A stretch of 64,000 bases of DNA from Pilimelia anulata (GCF_014647895.1 NZ_BMQB01000002.1:601079-665078), one strand, 5' to 3'. Shown: positions 40,060 to 51,036, counted from the first letter of the stretch. Notes: generated by a model from the sequence alone, not told the origin. Made by a program: numbers and translations.

Positions 40060-40701
40060 GTGCACTGGCTCGAACTGCTCGGCTGGACCGGCTCCGCGAT
40101 CCTCGTCTGGTCCCTGCTCCAGACCCGCATCCTCCGGCTGCGCGCCTGGAACCTGCTCGGCAGCCTCATCCTGGTCGGCTACAACACCGCCGTCGGGGTC
40201 TGGCCGATGGTCGGGCTCAACGTGGTCCTCACCGGGATCAACCTGGCCCAACTCGCCCGGCTCTGGCGCAGCCGGGACGACAGCCGGGCGTACGCGGTGG
40301 TGGAGCTGCCGGTCGACGACCCGTTCCTGCGGCACGTCCTCGGCGTGCACGGCGCCGACATCGCCCGGTTCAATCCCGGTTTCGCCCCGCCCGCGGCCAC
40401 CGGCGACCGGTTCGCGTTCGTGGTGCTGCGCGGCGACGAGGTGGTCGGCCTCGTCCTGGTCCGGTCCCGCTCCGGCGGCGTCGCCGAGATCGAACTGGAC
40501 TACGTCACCCCCCGGTACCGCGACTTCACCCCCGGCCGGTTCGTCTTCCGGCGCAGCAGCGTGCTGGCCGACCGCGGCTTCCGCCGGGTGGTCACGCCGC
40601 CGCGGATGGTCGCCCCGTACTACGGCCGGCTCGGCTTCACCCGGCAGGGCGGGGCGTGGGCGCTGGACCTCGGCGAGCCGGCCGGCCGGCCGGGTTCGTA
40701 G
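40060..40701 (+). CDS. Membrane protein with YgjV-like N-terminus and GNAT-like C-terminal domain
   Basis: The 213-residue protein has two or three closely packed hydrophobic helices (about residues 5-65; WTGSAILVWSLLQTRILRLR), resembling the YgjV family, then a soluble domain with the strand pattern of a GNAT acetyltransferase, ending in APYYGRLGFTRQG, a classic GNAT signature. The substrate is unknown, and key acetyl-CoA loop residues are not obvious. The GTG at 40060 lies 7 bases after TAGGCT (40047-40052) without a ribosome binding site, so it is probably leaderless. Confidence 0.72.
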   Translation: MHWLELLGWTGSAILVWSLLQTRILRLRAWNLLGSLILVGYNTAVGVWPMVGLNVVLTGINLAQLARLWRSRDDSRAYAVVELPVDDPFLRHVLGVHGADIARFNPGFAPPAATGDRFAFVVLRGDEVVGLVLVRSRSGGVAEIELDYVTPRYRDFTPGRFVFRRSSVLADRGFRRVVTPPRMVAPYYGRLGFTRQGGAWALDLGEPAGRPGS

Positions 40702-40710
40702 ACTGGCGGG

Positions 40711-41394
40711 GTGAGTGACAGCAGCGCCGGTGCCCGGCCGGCGACCGTGATCGCGCCCAGCCTCCTCGCCGCCGACTTCGCCCACCTCGCCGCCGCCGCC
40801 CGCGCGGTCGAGGGCCGGGCCGACTGGCTGCACGTGGACGTCATGGACAACCACTTCGTGCCCAACCTGACGATCGGCCCGCCGGTGGTCGAGAGCCTGT
40901 ACCGGGCGACGGACATCCCGTTCGACGTGCACCTGATGATCGAGGACCCGGCCCGGTGGGCGCCCGGCTACGCCGAGCTGGGGGTGTACAACGTCACCTT
41001 CCACGCCGAGGCGTGCGCCGACCCCGTCGCGCTGGCCCGCGACCTGCGGGCCGCCGGCAGCCGGGCCGGCCTGGCGATCGACCGGGACACCCCGGTCGAG
41101 CCGTACCTGGACCTGCTCCCGCACTTCGACACCCTGTTGATCATGACGATCAAGGCCGGCTTCGGCGGCCAGGCGTTCATGCCGGAGCTGCTGGCCAAGG
41201 TCCGCGCCGCCCGCAAGCGGGCCGACGCCGACGAGCTGGCGATCCGGATCGAGGTGGACGGCGGGATCGCCGCCGACACGATTGCCGCGGCGGCCGAGGC
41301 CGGCGCGGACGCGTTCGTGGCCGGTACGGCGATCTACGGGGCCGACGACCCGGCGGCGGCCATCGACCGCCTCCGCGAGCTGGCCCGGGCCTGA
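40711..41394 (+). CDS. rpe: Ribulose-phosphate 3-epimerase
   Basis: Rpe interconverts ribulose 5-phosphate and xylulose 5-phosphate; ribulose 5-phosphate is also the substrate of RibB encoded nearby. The 227-residue TIM barrel shows [50 protein letters not shown] and EVDGGI. The GTG at 40711 follows TAGACT (40699-40704) by six bases without a ribosome binding site, a typical leaderless arrangement. Confidence 0.95.
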   Translation: MSDSSAGARPATVIAPSLLAADFAHLAAAARAVEGRADWLHVDVMDNHFVPNLTIGPPVVESLYRATDIPFDVHLMIEDPARWAPGYAELGVYNVTFHAEACADPVALARDLRAAGSRAGLAIDRDTPVEPYLDLLPHFDTLLIMTIKAGFGGQAFMPELLAKVRAARKRADADELAIRIEVDGGIAADTIAAAAEAGADAFVAGTAIYGADDPAAAIDRLRELARA

Positions 41395-41416
41395 CCGTGG
41401 CCGCGGCGGGTCCGGC

Positions 41417-42376
41417 GTGAGCACCGAGGCGGCCCCGCGGCCGGAGCTGATCCTGGTCGTCGACGACGACGTCGACATCGCCCGCTTCGTCGAGGTCAAC
41501 CTGCGCCTGCACGGCTTCGCCGCGCTGCTCGCCCGCGACGGCGAGGAGGCCCTCGAACTGATCGAGGCGCACCGCCCCGACCTCGCCCTGGTCGACGTGA
41601 TGATGCCCCGGGTGGACGGCCTGGAGCTGACCCGCCGGCTGCGGGCCAACCCGCTGACCACCGCCCTGCCGATCATCATGCTGACCGCCAAGGGCATGAC
41701 GGTGGACAAGGTCGTCGGGCTCACCGCCGGCGCCGACGACTACCTGGTCAAGCCGTTCGACACCCTCGAACTGATCGCCCGGGTGCGCTCGACGCTGCGC
41801 CGCAACCAGGAGTTCCGCGAGGTCTCCCCGCTGACCGGGCTGCCCGGCAACACCCGGATCCAGCGCGAGGTCGCCGACCGGTACCGGGCCCGGGCCGAGT
41901 TCGCCGTCGGCTACATCGACATCGACCGGTTCAAGAGCGTCAACGACGTGTACGGCTTCGTCCGCGGCGACGAGTTCATCTCGGCGCTGGCCCGCAGCCT
42001 GTACGACGCGGCGCTGGCCGCCGCCCCGCCGATGCCGTTCCTCGGCCACATCGGCGGCGACGACTTCGTCATCATCTGCACCCCCGGCCAGGTGCTGCCG
42101 CTGCTGCGCCAGGCGGTGATCGAGTTCGAGCGGGCCGCCGACGCCCTGTACGACGAAACCGACTCCCGGCGCGGCTTCATCGAGCTGACCGACCGGCGCG
42201 GCCAGAAGCACCGGGCGGCGCTGGCCACGCTGTCGATCGGGGTGGCGATCTCGGCCGAGTCCCGCCGGTACCGGGACCCGCGGCAGGTCATCGCGGTGGC
42301 CTCGGAGATGAAGACGGTGGCCAAGGGCCAGCCCGGCTCGTACATCGCCATCGACCGCCGCAAGAACCCCGAGTGA
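41417..42376 (+). CDS. Response regulator with REC and GGDEF-like (GGDDF) output domain
   Basis: The 319-residue protein has a receiver domain (residues about 10-125) with acidic D16-D18, phospho-acceptor D60 in LVDVMMP, T90 and K112 in LVKPF. It is followed by a GGDEF-type domain with PLTGLPGN, YIDIDRFKSVND and the signature GGDDF at 213-217. The usual fourth-position Glu is Asp. No RxxD inhibitory site precedes the motif. It may be a diguanylate cyclase or a degenerate c-di-GMP or GTP sensor. No histidine kinase is adjacent. GTG 41417 is the likely start. Confidence 0.85.
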   Translation: MSTEAAPRPELILVVDDDVDIARFVEVNLRLHGFAALLARDGEEALELIEAHRPDLALVDVMMPRVDGLELTRRLRANPLTTALPIIMLTAKGMTVDKVVGLTAGADDYLVKPFDTLELIARVRSTLRRNQEFREVSPLTGLPGNTRIQREVADRYRARAEFAVGYIDIDRFKSVNDVYGFVRGDEFISALARSLYDAALAAAPPMPFLGHIGGDDFVIICTPGQVLPLLRQAVIEFERAADALYDETDSRRGFIELTDRRGQKHRAALATLSIGVAISAESRRYRDPRQVIAVASEMKTVAKGQPGSYIAIDRRKNPE

Positions 42377-42479
42377 GCGGTACCGCCGGCGTATTCCCGT
42401 TCGGGCACGATTGTGACCTGCGCCGCGGCGATGGTGGGGCGGCCGGCCGGCGTGCGAGACTGATCGGGTACCCACCATG

Positions 42480-42643
42480 CGCTGGCGGGACTCGGTGAGA
42501 TTCCGAACCGACGGTGATCCGGGCGGCGACGCCCGGTAAGCCCGTGACCCGGCCCTCGGGCCGGTGGACCCGGTGAGACCCCGGGGCCGACGGTCGGCTG
42601 TGCGGCGACGCACGGCCGGAAAGTCCGGATGGGAGTCGGCGCG
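42480..42643 (+). ncRNA. FMN riboswitch (RFN element)
   Basis: The leader of the rib operon carries the conserved RFN blocks in order: GGCGGGACTCGGTGAGATTCC, AACCGACGGTGATCC, TAAGCCCGTGACCC, GACCCGGTGAG, GGGGCCGACGGTCGG and AGTCCGGATGGGAG. It ends about 130 bases before ribE and would lower riboflavin gene expression when FMN is abundant. In GC-rich actinobacteria such switches usually act on translation or by Rho; no intrinsic terminator is visible after it. Confidence 0.95.
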
Positions 42644-42770
42644 ACGGTCGGGCGCCCGGCGTGCGCCGGCCGCCCCGGGCGCGTGCCCGGGACGTCCGCG
42701 ACCCCGCGCCGGCCCGCTGTCGTCCCCGCCTGCCGCCCCTCCCGTTGGCGCGCCGAGCGAGAGGACCGGC

Positions 42771-43360
42771 GTGTTCACCGGAATCGTCGAGGAGCGCGGC
42801 GAGGTCGTCGCGGCGCACCCGCTGCCGGACGCGACCCGACTGTCCCTGCGCGGCCCGGCCGTCACCGCCGACGCCGCGCACGGCGACTCGATCGCGGTCA
42901 ACGGCGTCTGTCTCACCGTCGTCACTGTCGACGGCGACACCTTCACCGCCGACGTGATGGCCGAGACGCTGCGCCGGTCGTCGCTGGGCGCGCTGCGGCC
43001 CGGCGACCCGGTCAACCTGGAACGGGCGGTCACGCCGACCACCCGGCTGGGCGGCCATCTCGTCCAGGGCCACGTGGACGGCCTGGCCACCATCGCCGGC
43101 CGGCGCCCGGCCGAGCACTGGACCGAGGTCGACGTCGACCTGCCGGCCGGCCTCGGCCGGTACCTGGTCGAGAAGGGCTCCGTCACCGTCGACGGCGTCT
43201 CGCTCACGGTCGCCGGCGTCGCCGGCGACCGGTTCACCGTCGGGCTGATCCCGACCACCCTCGCGCTGACCACGCTCGGTACCCGGGCGGTCGGCGATCG
43301 GGTCAACATCGAGGTCGACGTCCTCGCCAAGTACGTCGAGAAGCTGCTGGGGGAGCGGGC

Positions 43361-43364
<4 letters not shown>
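42771..43364 (+). CDS. ribE: Riboflavin synthase alpha chain
   Basis: Riboflavin synthase dismutates two lumazines to riboflavin. The 197-residue protein is an internal duplication of two lumazine-binding barrels, the first beginning (M)[11 protein letters not shown] with NGVCLTVV, the second [11 protein letters not shown] with [11 protein letters not shown]. The GTG at 42771 follows gagaggacc. It is first in the riboswitch-controlled operon and its stop overlaps ribBA. The usual upstream ribD is missing here. Confidence 0.95.
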
Positions 43365-45078
<1,714 letters not shown>

Positions 45079-45121
45079 CCGGGGCGGCGCCGGGCCCGGG
45101 GCAACTGGCACAATCAGCGGC

Positions 45122-45385
45122 GTGAAGACGTTCGAGGAGCTGTTCGGGGAGCTGTCGGCCAAGGCCGCGGCCCGTACGCCCGGCTCGGGCACGGTCGCGG
45201 CGCTCGACCGCGGCGTCCACTTCATCGGCAAGAAGGTCGTCGAGGAGGCGGCCGAGTCGTGGATGGCGGCCGAGCACGAGGGCCCGCAGCGCACCGCCGA
45301 GGAGATCGCCCAACTGCTGTACCAGGCGCAGGTCCTCATGCTGGCCACCGGCCTGGAGCTGAAGGACGTCTACCGACATCTCTGA
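45122..45385 (+). CDS. hisE: Phosphoribosyl-ATP pyrophosphatase
   Basis: HisE hydrolyses phosphoribosyl-ATP, the second step of histidine synthesis. The 87-residue MazG-like all-alpha protein carries the metal-binding glutamates in [17 protein letters not shown] and [17 protein letters not shown] 45122 is 7 bases after CACAAT (45109-45114), with no ribosome binding site, suggesting a leaderless mRNA. It pairs with hisG, as is common in actinobacteria. Confidence 0.95.
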   Translation: MKTFEELFGELSAKAAARTPGSGTVAALDRGVHFIGKKVVEEAAESWMAAEHEGPQRTAEEIAQLLYQAQVLMLATGLELKDVYRHL

Positions 45386-45433
45386 CGTGATCCGTCCGCG
45401 TACCCCGCACCCCGCGACAGGAGCACGCCGCCC

Positions 45434-46303
45434 ATGGACCGCACGCTGAGAATCGCCGTACCGAACAAGGGCAGCCTCGCGGCCGCCGCCGCGCAGATGC
45501 TCACCGAGGCCGGCTACCGGCAGCGCAGCGACCCGAAGGACCTGGTCTGCCACGACGTCGCCAACGACGTCGACTTCTTCTACCTGCGCCCGCGCGACAT
45601 CGCCACGTACGTCGGCTCGGGCGACCTCGACCTCGGCGTCACCGGCCGCGACCTGCTGGTCGACTCCGGCTCCCCGGCCATCGAGGTGCTGGACCTGGGC
45701 TTCGCCGCGGCGGCCTTCCGGTTCGCCGCCCGGCCGGGCGTGCTGGCCGCCGCCGAGGACGTCGCCGGCCGGCGCATCGCCACCTCGTACGCCGGGGTGG
45801 TCGGCGCCTACCTGGCCGGCCGCGGCCTGACCGCCGAGGTGGTCAAGCTGGACGGCGCCGTGGAGAACGCCATCCGGCTCGGTGTCGCCGACGTCATCGC
45901 CGACGTGGTGCAGACCGGGGCCACGCTGCGCCAGGCCGGCCTGGTCACCGTCGGCGAGCCGATCCTGCGCTCGACCGCGGTGGTGATCGGCCCCACCGCC
46001 GACCCGGCCGCCGACCCCGAGTCGGGCCCGGCGGCGGGCCAGCTCCTGCGCCGGCTCCAGGGCGTGCTGGTCGCCCGCCGGTACGTCATGCTCGCCTACG
46101 ACGTGCGCGCCGACCTGCTGGAGGCGGCCAGCGACCTGACGCCGGGCATCGAGTCGCCGACGATCTCCCCGCTGCACCGGGAGGGCTGGGTCGCGGTGCA
46201 GGCGATGGTCCCGCGGGCGGACGTGCACCGGGTGATGGACGAGCTGTACGACCTGGGTGCCCGGGCGATCCTCGTCACCGACATCCACGCGTGCCGGCTG
46301 TGA
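45434..46303 (+). CDS. hisG: ATP phosphoribosyltransferase (long form)
   Basis: HisG catalyses the first, histidine-inhibited step of histidine synthesis. The 289-residue protein is the long form with a C-terminal regulatory ACT-like domain (from about residue 205). It begins RTLRIAVPNKGSLAAAAAQML and has VTGRDLLVDSG and the PRPP loop region DVVQTGATLRQAGL. The ATG follows caggag. The stop overlaps the next gene. Confidence 0.96.
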   Translation: MDRTLRIAVPNKGSLAAAAAQMLTEAGYRQRSDPKDLVCHDVANDVDFFYLRPRDIATYVGSGDLDLGVTGRDLLVDSGSPAIEVLDLGFAAAAFRFAARPGVLAAAEDVAGRRIATSYAGVVGAYLAGRGLTAEVVKLDGAVENAIRLGVADVIADVVQTGATLRQAGLVTVGEPILRSTAVVIGPTADPAADPESGPAAGQLLRRLQGVLVARRYVMLAYDVRADLLEAASDLTPGIESPTISPLHREGWVAVQAMVPRADVHRVMDELYDLGARAILVTDIHACRL

Positions 46304-46767
46304 CCGCGGCCGCCGTCCGGCTGCGCCCGCAGCGGGCCCGGCTGGTCTGCCGGCTCGCCGCGGCAGCCGTGCTGCTCGTCTTCGCCGGGGTCGCCACGGT
46401 CCTGCGCCGGCCGGTGAACTCCGCCGAGGCGGCGTTCGGCGTCGCCGACCAGGTGGCGATGGTGCTGCTCGGGCTGCTCGGCGCGGCCGGCATCCTCGCG
46501 CTGACCCGGCCCCGGGTGGTCGCGGACGCTACCGGCATCCGGGTACGCAACCTCGTCGGCGGGTACGCCCTGCCCTGGTCGGTGGTCCGGGCGGTCCGGT
46601 TCCGGTCCGGCGCGCCGTGGGCCAGCCTGGAGCTGCACGACGACGACCTGCTGCCGATGATGGCGGTCCAGGCGGTGGACAAGCAGTACGCGGTCGACGG
46701 GCTGCGCGCCCTGCGTGCCCTGCACGCCGCCGCGGGCCCGGCCGACCGGGCACCGGCCGCGGGCTGA
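46300..46767 (+). CDS. Two-helix membrane protein with bacterial PH-like domain
   Basis: The 155-residue protein has two membrane helices (about residues 18-36 and 50-68) followed by a PH-like domain (ADATGIRVRNLVGGYALPWSVVRAV) with the PW turn typical of the family. It resembles the product of 9728-10240 in size, topology and motif. A PH-domain gene after hisG is frequent in actinobacteria; its function is unknown. GTG 46300 overlaps the hisG stop. Confidence 0.78.
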   Translation: MTAAAVRLRPQRARLVCRLAAAAVLLVFAGVATVLRRPVNSAEAAFGVADQVAMVLLGLLGAAGILALTRPRVVADATGIRVRNLVGGYALPWSVVRAVRFRSGAPWASLELHDDDLLPMMAVQAVDKQYAVDGLRALRALHAAAGPADRAPAAG

Positions 46768-47085
46768 CGCCGCCCGCCGGCGATCCGACGCCGGCTGTGA
46801 GCGGACTGCCGCGGGGCCTGTCACGGGCTGCCGGCGGGCCGGACGGACCGCCGGCGTGGCCGGGACCGTGCCCCGCGCGCCCTGAGACCGGGCCCGTCGG
46901 TCGGCTGGCGGCGGGCCTGTCGGATATCCGACAGCGGCGGTCGGGATACCGGACATCGGCTGATCGGCTCCACTGTGGCCACCGTCCGGCGGATCCGCGC
47001 GCGGCGCCGGTGTGGCGCAGGTCATAGTGACCCCGGTGGATGACCTGCACAGTGGCCGGATCTGCCCCGACCATCCGATTGGGAT
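46768..47085. other. Intergenic region with three dyad elements
   Basis: This 318-base gap holds no gene that I can support. It contains an 8-bp GCCGGCGG/CCGCCGGC hairpin (near 46830-46860), a perfect 14-bp palindrome GTCGGATATCCGAC (46919-46932) with an imperfect copy at 46940-46954, and an 8-bp inverted repeat GCAGGTCA/TGACCTGC (47017-47024 with 47041-47048). Confidence 0.65.
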
Positions 47086-48558
47086 GTGATGTTGCGGTAT
47101 CTGACGCTGGTCCTGTCCGCATCCGCTCTCGCCGCCGCGACCCTCGCCGCGCCGGCCGCCGCCGCCCCGCGGCCCGCCGCGGACGCGGCCCGGGCGGCCG
47201 CCCTCGCGGCGCCGGCCGCGAAGCCGCCCGCCCGCCGCGCGGCCCCGAAGCCCGCCGCCCGCATCACCTCGCTGCCCGGCATCCGGCCCGAGCTGATCCG
47301 CGGGCTCGACCGGGCCGGCGCCGCGACCCTGCGCGCGTACGTCGACCGGCGCACCCGCGCCGGCCAGCCGGTCCGCCCGCGGGCCGGCGCCGACACCGGC
47401 CGCCTCGTCGTCGGCGCCACCGACGCCGCAACCGGCGCCCCGGTGACCGGCGTGTGCGCCTTCCTGCTCGCCGAGTCCGCGCACGAGCAGTGCGACCGCG
47501 GCACCGGCGTGACGTTCCGCCGGGTGCCGGCCGACACCGAGCTGCTGGTGCTGGTGGAGGCCAACCCGTACCGGTACTACCTGACCACGGCCACGATGAC
47601 CCGGGTCGGGCCGGGCGAGGCCAAGCAGCTCAACCTCAAGCTCGGCATCGGCGGCGTGGTGACCAGCCAGGTCGTCGACAAGTCCACCGGCCGCGGGGCC
47701 GGCGACGTCGCGTTCGAGCTGCGCGCCTCCGGCGTGCTCAGCGGCGGCGCCGGGCTCGGGTTCGGCCAGTCCGACGCCACCGGCGCCCTGCGCAGCCTGC
47801 CGGTCGAGCCGGGCGACTACCAGATCTTCGCGCTGCCGTCCCTGCGCTCCGGCCTCGGCGCCCAGTGGGTCGGCGCCCGCGGCGGCACGGGCCTGCAGCA
47901 CCGCGCGATCACGGTGACCGTCCGGGCCGGCGCGGAGACCGCCGTCCCGACCGTCCGGCTCGACCCGGGCGGCACGCTGGAGGCCCGGGTGATCGGCGCC
48001 GACGGCAACCCGGCCACCGACGCGTTCGTCTCCAGCGAGCTGTGGCGGTACACCGACCGGATCAGCTCCGGCTGGGGCACCGACGCCGACGGCTACGTCG
48101 TGCTGCCCAACCTCGGCCCGTACGACTGGTCGCTGCGGTTCGTGCCGCAGTCGGGCGTACCGCAGTGGGCCGGCGGCTCGATCACCGCGGCCGACGCCGC
48201 CACGGTCCGGGTCCGCCCGGACGCGGTCCGGGAGTGGACCGTCCGGCTGGCCGTCGGCACGAAGCTGTCCGGCGCGGTCACCACCGCCCCGGACGGCGAC
48301 CGGCTGCTGATGCTCGCCCACGCCCGCACCGGCGAGGTCGCCGCCGGCGTGCTGGTCGGCAACGCCGACGCCACGTACGCCGTCGAGCTGCTCGGCGGGC
48401 AGCCGATCAAGGCCCGGCAGCTCCTGCTCACCGCGGACGCGCCGGCCCCGGTCGAGGGCTGGCACGACAACGTGCGGACGTTCGCCGAGGCCACCGCGGT
48501 ACCGGTGGCGCAGCAGGACGCCACCACCGCCGACCTGCGGTTCCCCGCGGCCGGCTGA
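47086..48558 (+). CDS. Secreted protein with repeated Ig-like/carboxypeptidase-regulatory-like domains
   Basis: The 490-residue protein has a signal peptide (about residues 1-27), an Ala/Pro/Arg-rich linker, then at least three beta-sandwich repeats of the Cna-B or carboxypeptidase regulatory-like type. Each shows the pattern [20 protein letters not shown], with a Gly-rich first strand, substitution loops and a DADGYV-type turn (residues about 105-200, 205-300, 305-400). No catalytic site is visible. It is probably an exported structural or adhesive protein. The start is GTG 47086 or ATG 47089. Inverted repeats upstream suggest regulation. Confidence 0.75.
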   Translation: MMLRYLTLVLSASALAAATLAAPAAAAPRPAADAARAAALAAPAAKPPARRAAPKPAARITSLPGIRPELIRGLDRAGAATLRAYVDRRTRAGQPVRPRAGADTGRLVVGATDAATGAPVTGVCAFLLAESAHEQCDRGTGVTFRRVPADTELLVLVEANPYRYYLTTATMTRVGPGEAKQLNLKLGIGGVVTSQVVDKSTGRGAGDVAFELRASGVLSGGAGLGFGQSDATGALRSLPVEPGDYQIFALPSLRSGLGAQWVGARGGTGLQHRAITVTVRAGAETAVPTVRLDPGGTLEARVIGADGNPATDAFVSSELWRYTDRISSGWGTDADGYVVLPNLGPYDWSLRFVPQSGVPQWAGGSITAADAATVRVRPDAVREWTVRLAVGTKLSGAVTTAPDGDRLLMLAHARTGEVAAGVLVGNADATYAVELLGGQPIKARQLLLTADAPAPVEGWHDNVRTFAEATAVPVAQQDATTADLRFPAAG

Positions 48559-48666
48559 CCCGACCCGCGGGCGCCGCCGGGAGCACGCCCGGCGGCGCCC
48601 GCGGGCAGCCGGTCGGCCGGCGGGGGCGGTACCGGCGGCCGGGGCGGCCGGCCCGGGCCGGTCTGT

Positions 48667-48911
48667 TAGGATCGATGCGTCGACCGGACCGCCCGCTGTG
48701 GCGGTCCCGAAGCGGAGCGCCCGCTCCCACCTGCGTCGCCCTTCCGGCGGCGGGGTCCGGTCCCCGGCCATCGCGCCGGGTCATGCGCCCCGTGCGCGTA
48801 CCGACCGGTCGAGTGGGCCCCGGCATGCGCCGGGGCTTTCTGCTTTCCCCGGCGGCCCCGGATGGGCTGTCCGGGAATCGACGGCAGACGGTACGTACCC
48901 GAGGAGGCCTC
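48667..48911 (+). promoter_or_regulatory. infC operon promoter and long untranslated leader
   Basis: A -10-like TAGGAT (48667-48672) would start a leader of about 230 bases that contains several GC-rich stems and ends with the hairpin at 48817-48836 plus its T-rich tail, then the infC ribosome binding site gaggagg (48901-48907). No long open frame with a ribosome binding site is present. Confidence 0.6.
48817..48846 (+). terminator. Intrinsic terminator/attenuator in the infC leader
   Basis: An 8-bp perfect stem (48817-48824 with 48829-48836, loop ATGC) is followed by tttctgcttt. It lies after the proposed infC promoter and before the gene, the position of an attenuator controlling infC-rpmI-rplT. 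It is the only hairpin with a clear T-tract that I saw in the window. Confidence 0.78.
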
Positions 48912-49511
48912 ATCAGCGTCGAACCACGCGTCAACGATCAGATCCGGGCCCGCGAGGTCCGCTTGGTCGGCCCGGAAGGTGAGCAGGTGGGGATCGTTCC
49001 GTTGGAGCGGGCCCTGCAGTTGGCCGCCGATGTCGACCTGGACCTGGTCGAGGTCGCGCCGATGGCCCGGCCACCGGTGTGCAAGCTCATGGACTTCGGC
49101 AAGTTCAAGTACGAGAGCGCACTCAAGGCCCGGGAAGCCCGGCGCAACCAGCAGCAGACGGTCATCAAGGAGATGAAGCTCCGGCCGAAGATCGACCCGC
49201 ACGACTACGAGACCAAGAAGGGTCACGTGGTCCGGTTCCTCAAGGCGGGCGACAAGGTCAAGGTCACGATCATGTTCCGTGGTCGTGAGCAGAGCCGCCC
49301 CGAGCTGGGCTACCGCCTGCTCCGCCGGCTCGAGGAGGAGATCTCGGAGCTGGGCTACGTCGAGGCCGCCCCCAAGCAGGACGGCCGTAACATGATCATG
49401 GTTTTGGCGCCGCACCGCGCCGTCAAGGCCACCGCGGTGGCAGCGGGCGCCAAGGGCGACCGCGGCGAGGCCGAGGCGTCGGCCGAGCCGGCTGCCACGG
49501 CCGGGGAGTGA
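48912..49511 (+). CDS. infC: Translation initiation factor IF-3
   Basis: IF-3 checks start-codon pairing and keeps subunits apart. The protein has about 199 residues, with the N-terminal domain ([20 protein letters not shown]), a linker ([20 protein letters not shown]) and the C-terminal domain ([35 protein letters not shown]), plus an Ala/Glu-rich tail. No ATG, GTG or TTG lies in frame near the ribosome binding site gaggagg. The only sensible start is ATC 48912 (ATC-AGC-GTC-GAA), matching the family start. infC genes characteristically use rare AUU/AUC starts for autoregulation. Confidence 0.95.
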   Translation: MSVEPRVNDQIRAREVRLVGPEGEQVGIVPLERALQLAADVDLDLVEVAPMARPPVCKLMDFGKFKYESALKAREARRNQQQTVIKEMKLRPKIDPHDYETKKGHVVRFLKAGDKVKVTIMFRGREQSRPELGYRLLRRLEEEISELGYVEAAPKQDGRNMIMVLAPHRAVKATAVAAGAKGDRGEAEASAEPAATAGE

Positions 49512-49528
49512 CAGGAGAGCGTTCACAC

Positions 49529-49723
49529 ATGCCGAAGATGAAGAGCCACACGGGCACGGGCAAGCGGGTGCGGGTCACCGGGCGCGGCAAGCTGCGCACC
49601 GAGCAGGCCGGCAAGCGCCACCTGCTGGAGGGCAAGGCCTCCACCCGGACCCGCCGGCTGACCGGCACGGTCGAGGTCGCGAAGGCCGACACCAAGCGGA
49701 TCAAGAAGCTGCTCGGCCGCTGA
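49529..49723 (+). CDS. rpmI: 50S ribosomal protein L35
   Basis: L35 is a 64-residue ribosomal protein: [20 protein letters not shown] at the start and a basic C-terminus ending KKLLGR. The ATG at 49529 follows caggagagc. The gene order infC-rpmI-rplT is nearly universal. Confidence 0.97.
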   Translation: MPKMKSHTGTGKRVRVTGRGKLRTEQAGKRHLLEGKASTRTRRLTGTVEVAKADTKRIKKLLGR

Positions 49724-49759
49724 CGCGCGCCATCGTACTGACGTAGGGGAGTTACGGAC

Positions 49760-50146
49760 ATGGCACGCGTCAAGCGGGCAGTGAACGCGCAGAAGAAGCG
49801 CCGCGAGGTCCTGGAGACCGCCAGCGGCTACCGGGGCCAGCGGTCCCGGCTGTACCGCAAGGCCAAGGAGCAGGTGCTGCACTCGATGCAGTACGCCTAC
49901 CGGGACCGTCGCGACCGCAAGGGCGACTTCCGGCAGCTCTGGATCACCCGGATCAACGCGGGCGCCCGGGCCAACGGGCTCACGTACAACCGGTTCATCC
50001 AGGGCCTGCGCCTGGCCGGCGTCGAGGTCGACCGCAAGATCCTCGCGGACCTGGCGGTCACCGACGCCGCGGCGTTCGGCACGCTCGTCGAGGTCGCCCG
50101 CAAGGCCGTCCAGGCCGAGGGCGTCGGCGGCGTGCAGGCCGCCTGA
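49760..50146 (+). CDS. rplT: 50S ribosomal protein L20
   Basis: L20 binds 23S rRNA early in assembly. The 128-residue protein begins [20 protein letters not shown] and has [19 protein letters not shown] and [18 protein letters not shown]. The start follows taggggag. In some bacteria L20 represses its own operon; no L20-type RNA site was recognised here. Confidence 0.97.
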   Translation: MARVKRAVNAQKKRREVLETASGYRGQRSRLYRKAKEQVLHSMQYAYRDRRDRKGDFRQLWITRINAGARANGLTYNRFIQGLRLAGVEVDRKILADLAVTDAAAFGTLVEVARKAVQAEGVGGVQAA

Positions 50147-50163
50147 GCACCGCGAAGCACCGA

Positions 50164-50201
50164 CCAGCGCCCCGCGCCGCCCGGCGGCCGCGGGGCGCTG
50201 G
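50164..50201 (+). terminator. Hairpin terminator after rplT
   Basis: A 13-bp perfect stem (50164-50176 with 50189-50201, 12-base loop) follows the rplT stop. It has no T-tract. Confidence 0.7.
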
Positions 50202-50229
50202 CCTGTCCGGCCGACCCCGGAGGTGTCCG

Positions 50230-51036
50230 ATGACGCTGTTCACCCCGCGCACGCCGCGGGTCGCCGCCGCCCGCCGCCTGCACCGCCGCCGCGACCGCGA
50301 CCGCGCCGGCCGCTTCCTCGCCGAGGGCCCGCAGGCCGTCCGCGAAGCGCTGGCCCGGCCCGGCGCGGCCGTCGAGCTGTTCGGCACCCCGGCCGCCCTG
50401 GACCGGTACGCCGACCTCGCCGCGGCGGCCGCCGCGGGCGGCGTGCCCGTCTCGCCGGTGACCGACGAGGCGCTCGCCGCCCTCGCCGAGACCGTCGCCC
50501 CGCAGGGCCTCGTCGCCGTCTGCGCCCACCTGGACCGCCCGCTGGCCGACGTCCTGGCCGCCGGGCCGGCGCTGGTCGCGGTGCTGGTGGACGTCCGCGA
50601 CCCCGGCAACGCCGGCACGATCCTGCGCACCGCCGACGCGGCCGGCGCCGCCGCGGTGGTCTTCGCCGGCGACACCGTCGACCCGTACAACGGCAAGTGC
50701 GTCCGCGCGTCCGCCGGCAGCCTCTTCCACGCCGACGTCGTCCGCGCGCCCGACCCGGCCGGCGCACTGGCCGCGGCCCGCGCCGCCGGCCTGCGGGTGC
50801 GGGCCGCCACCGGGTACGGCGACCTGGACCTGCACCGCCTCGCGGCGGCGGGCGCGCTCGCCGGCCCGACCGCCTGGCTGTTCGGCAGCGAGGCGCACGG
50901 CCTGCCCGCGGACCTGCTCGCGGCGGCCGACGAGCGGGTGCGCGTCCCCCGCTACGGCCGCGCGGAGAGCCTGAACCTGGCCGCCGCCGCGGCGGTCTGC
51001 CTGTACGCTTCGGCGGCCGCGCACCACCCGGCGTGA
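50230..51036 (+). CDS. SpoU/TrmH-family RNA 2'-O-methyltransferase
   Basis: This 268-residue protein is a probable rRNA 2'-O-ribose methyltransferase. It has an N-terminal substrate-binding domain and a C-terminal SPOUT knot with all three motifs: DVRDPGNAGTILRTADAAG, LFGSEAHGLP and AESLNLAAAAAVCLYA. The ATG follows ggaggtgtcc. Its position between rplT and pheS is conserved in actinobacteria, where it is called a 23S rRNA methyltransferase; the exact target nucleotide cannot be read from sequence. Confidence 0.93.
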   Translation: MTLFTPRTPRVAAARRLHRRRDRDRAGRFLAEGPQAVREALARPGAAVELFGTPAALDRYADLAAAAAAGGVPVSPVTDEALAALAETVAPQGLVAVCAHLDRPLADVLAAGPALVAVLVDVRDPGNAGTILRTADAAGAAAVVFAGDTVDPYNGKCVRASAGSLFHADVVRAPDPAGALAAARAAGLRVRAATGYGDLDLHRLAAAGALAGPTAWLFGSEAHGLPADLLAAADERVRVPRYGRAESLNLAAAAAVCLYASAAAHHPA

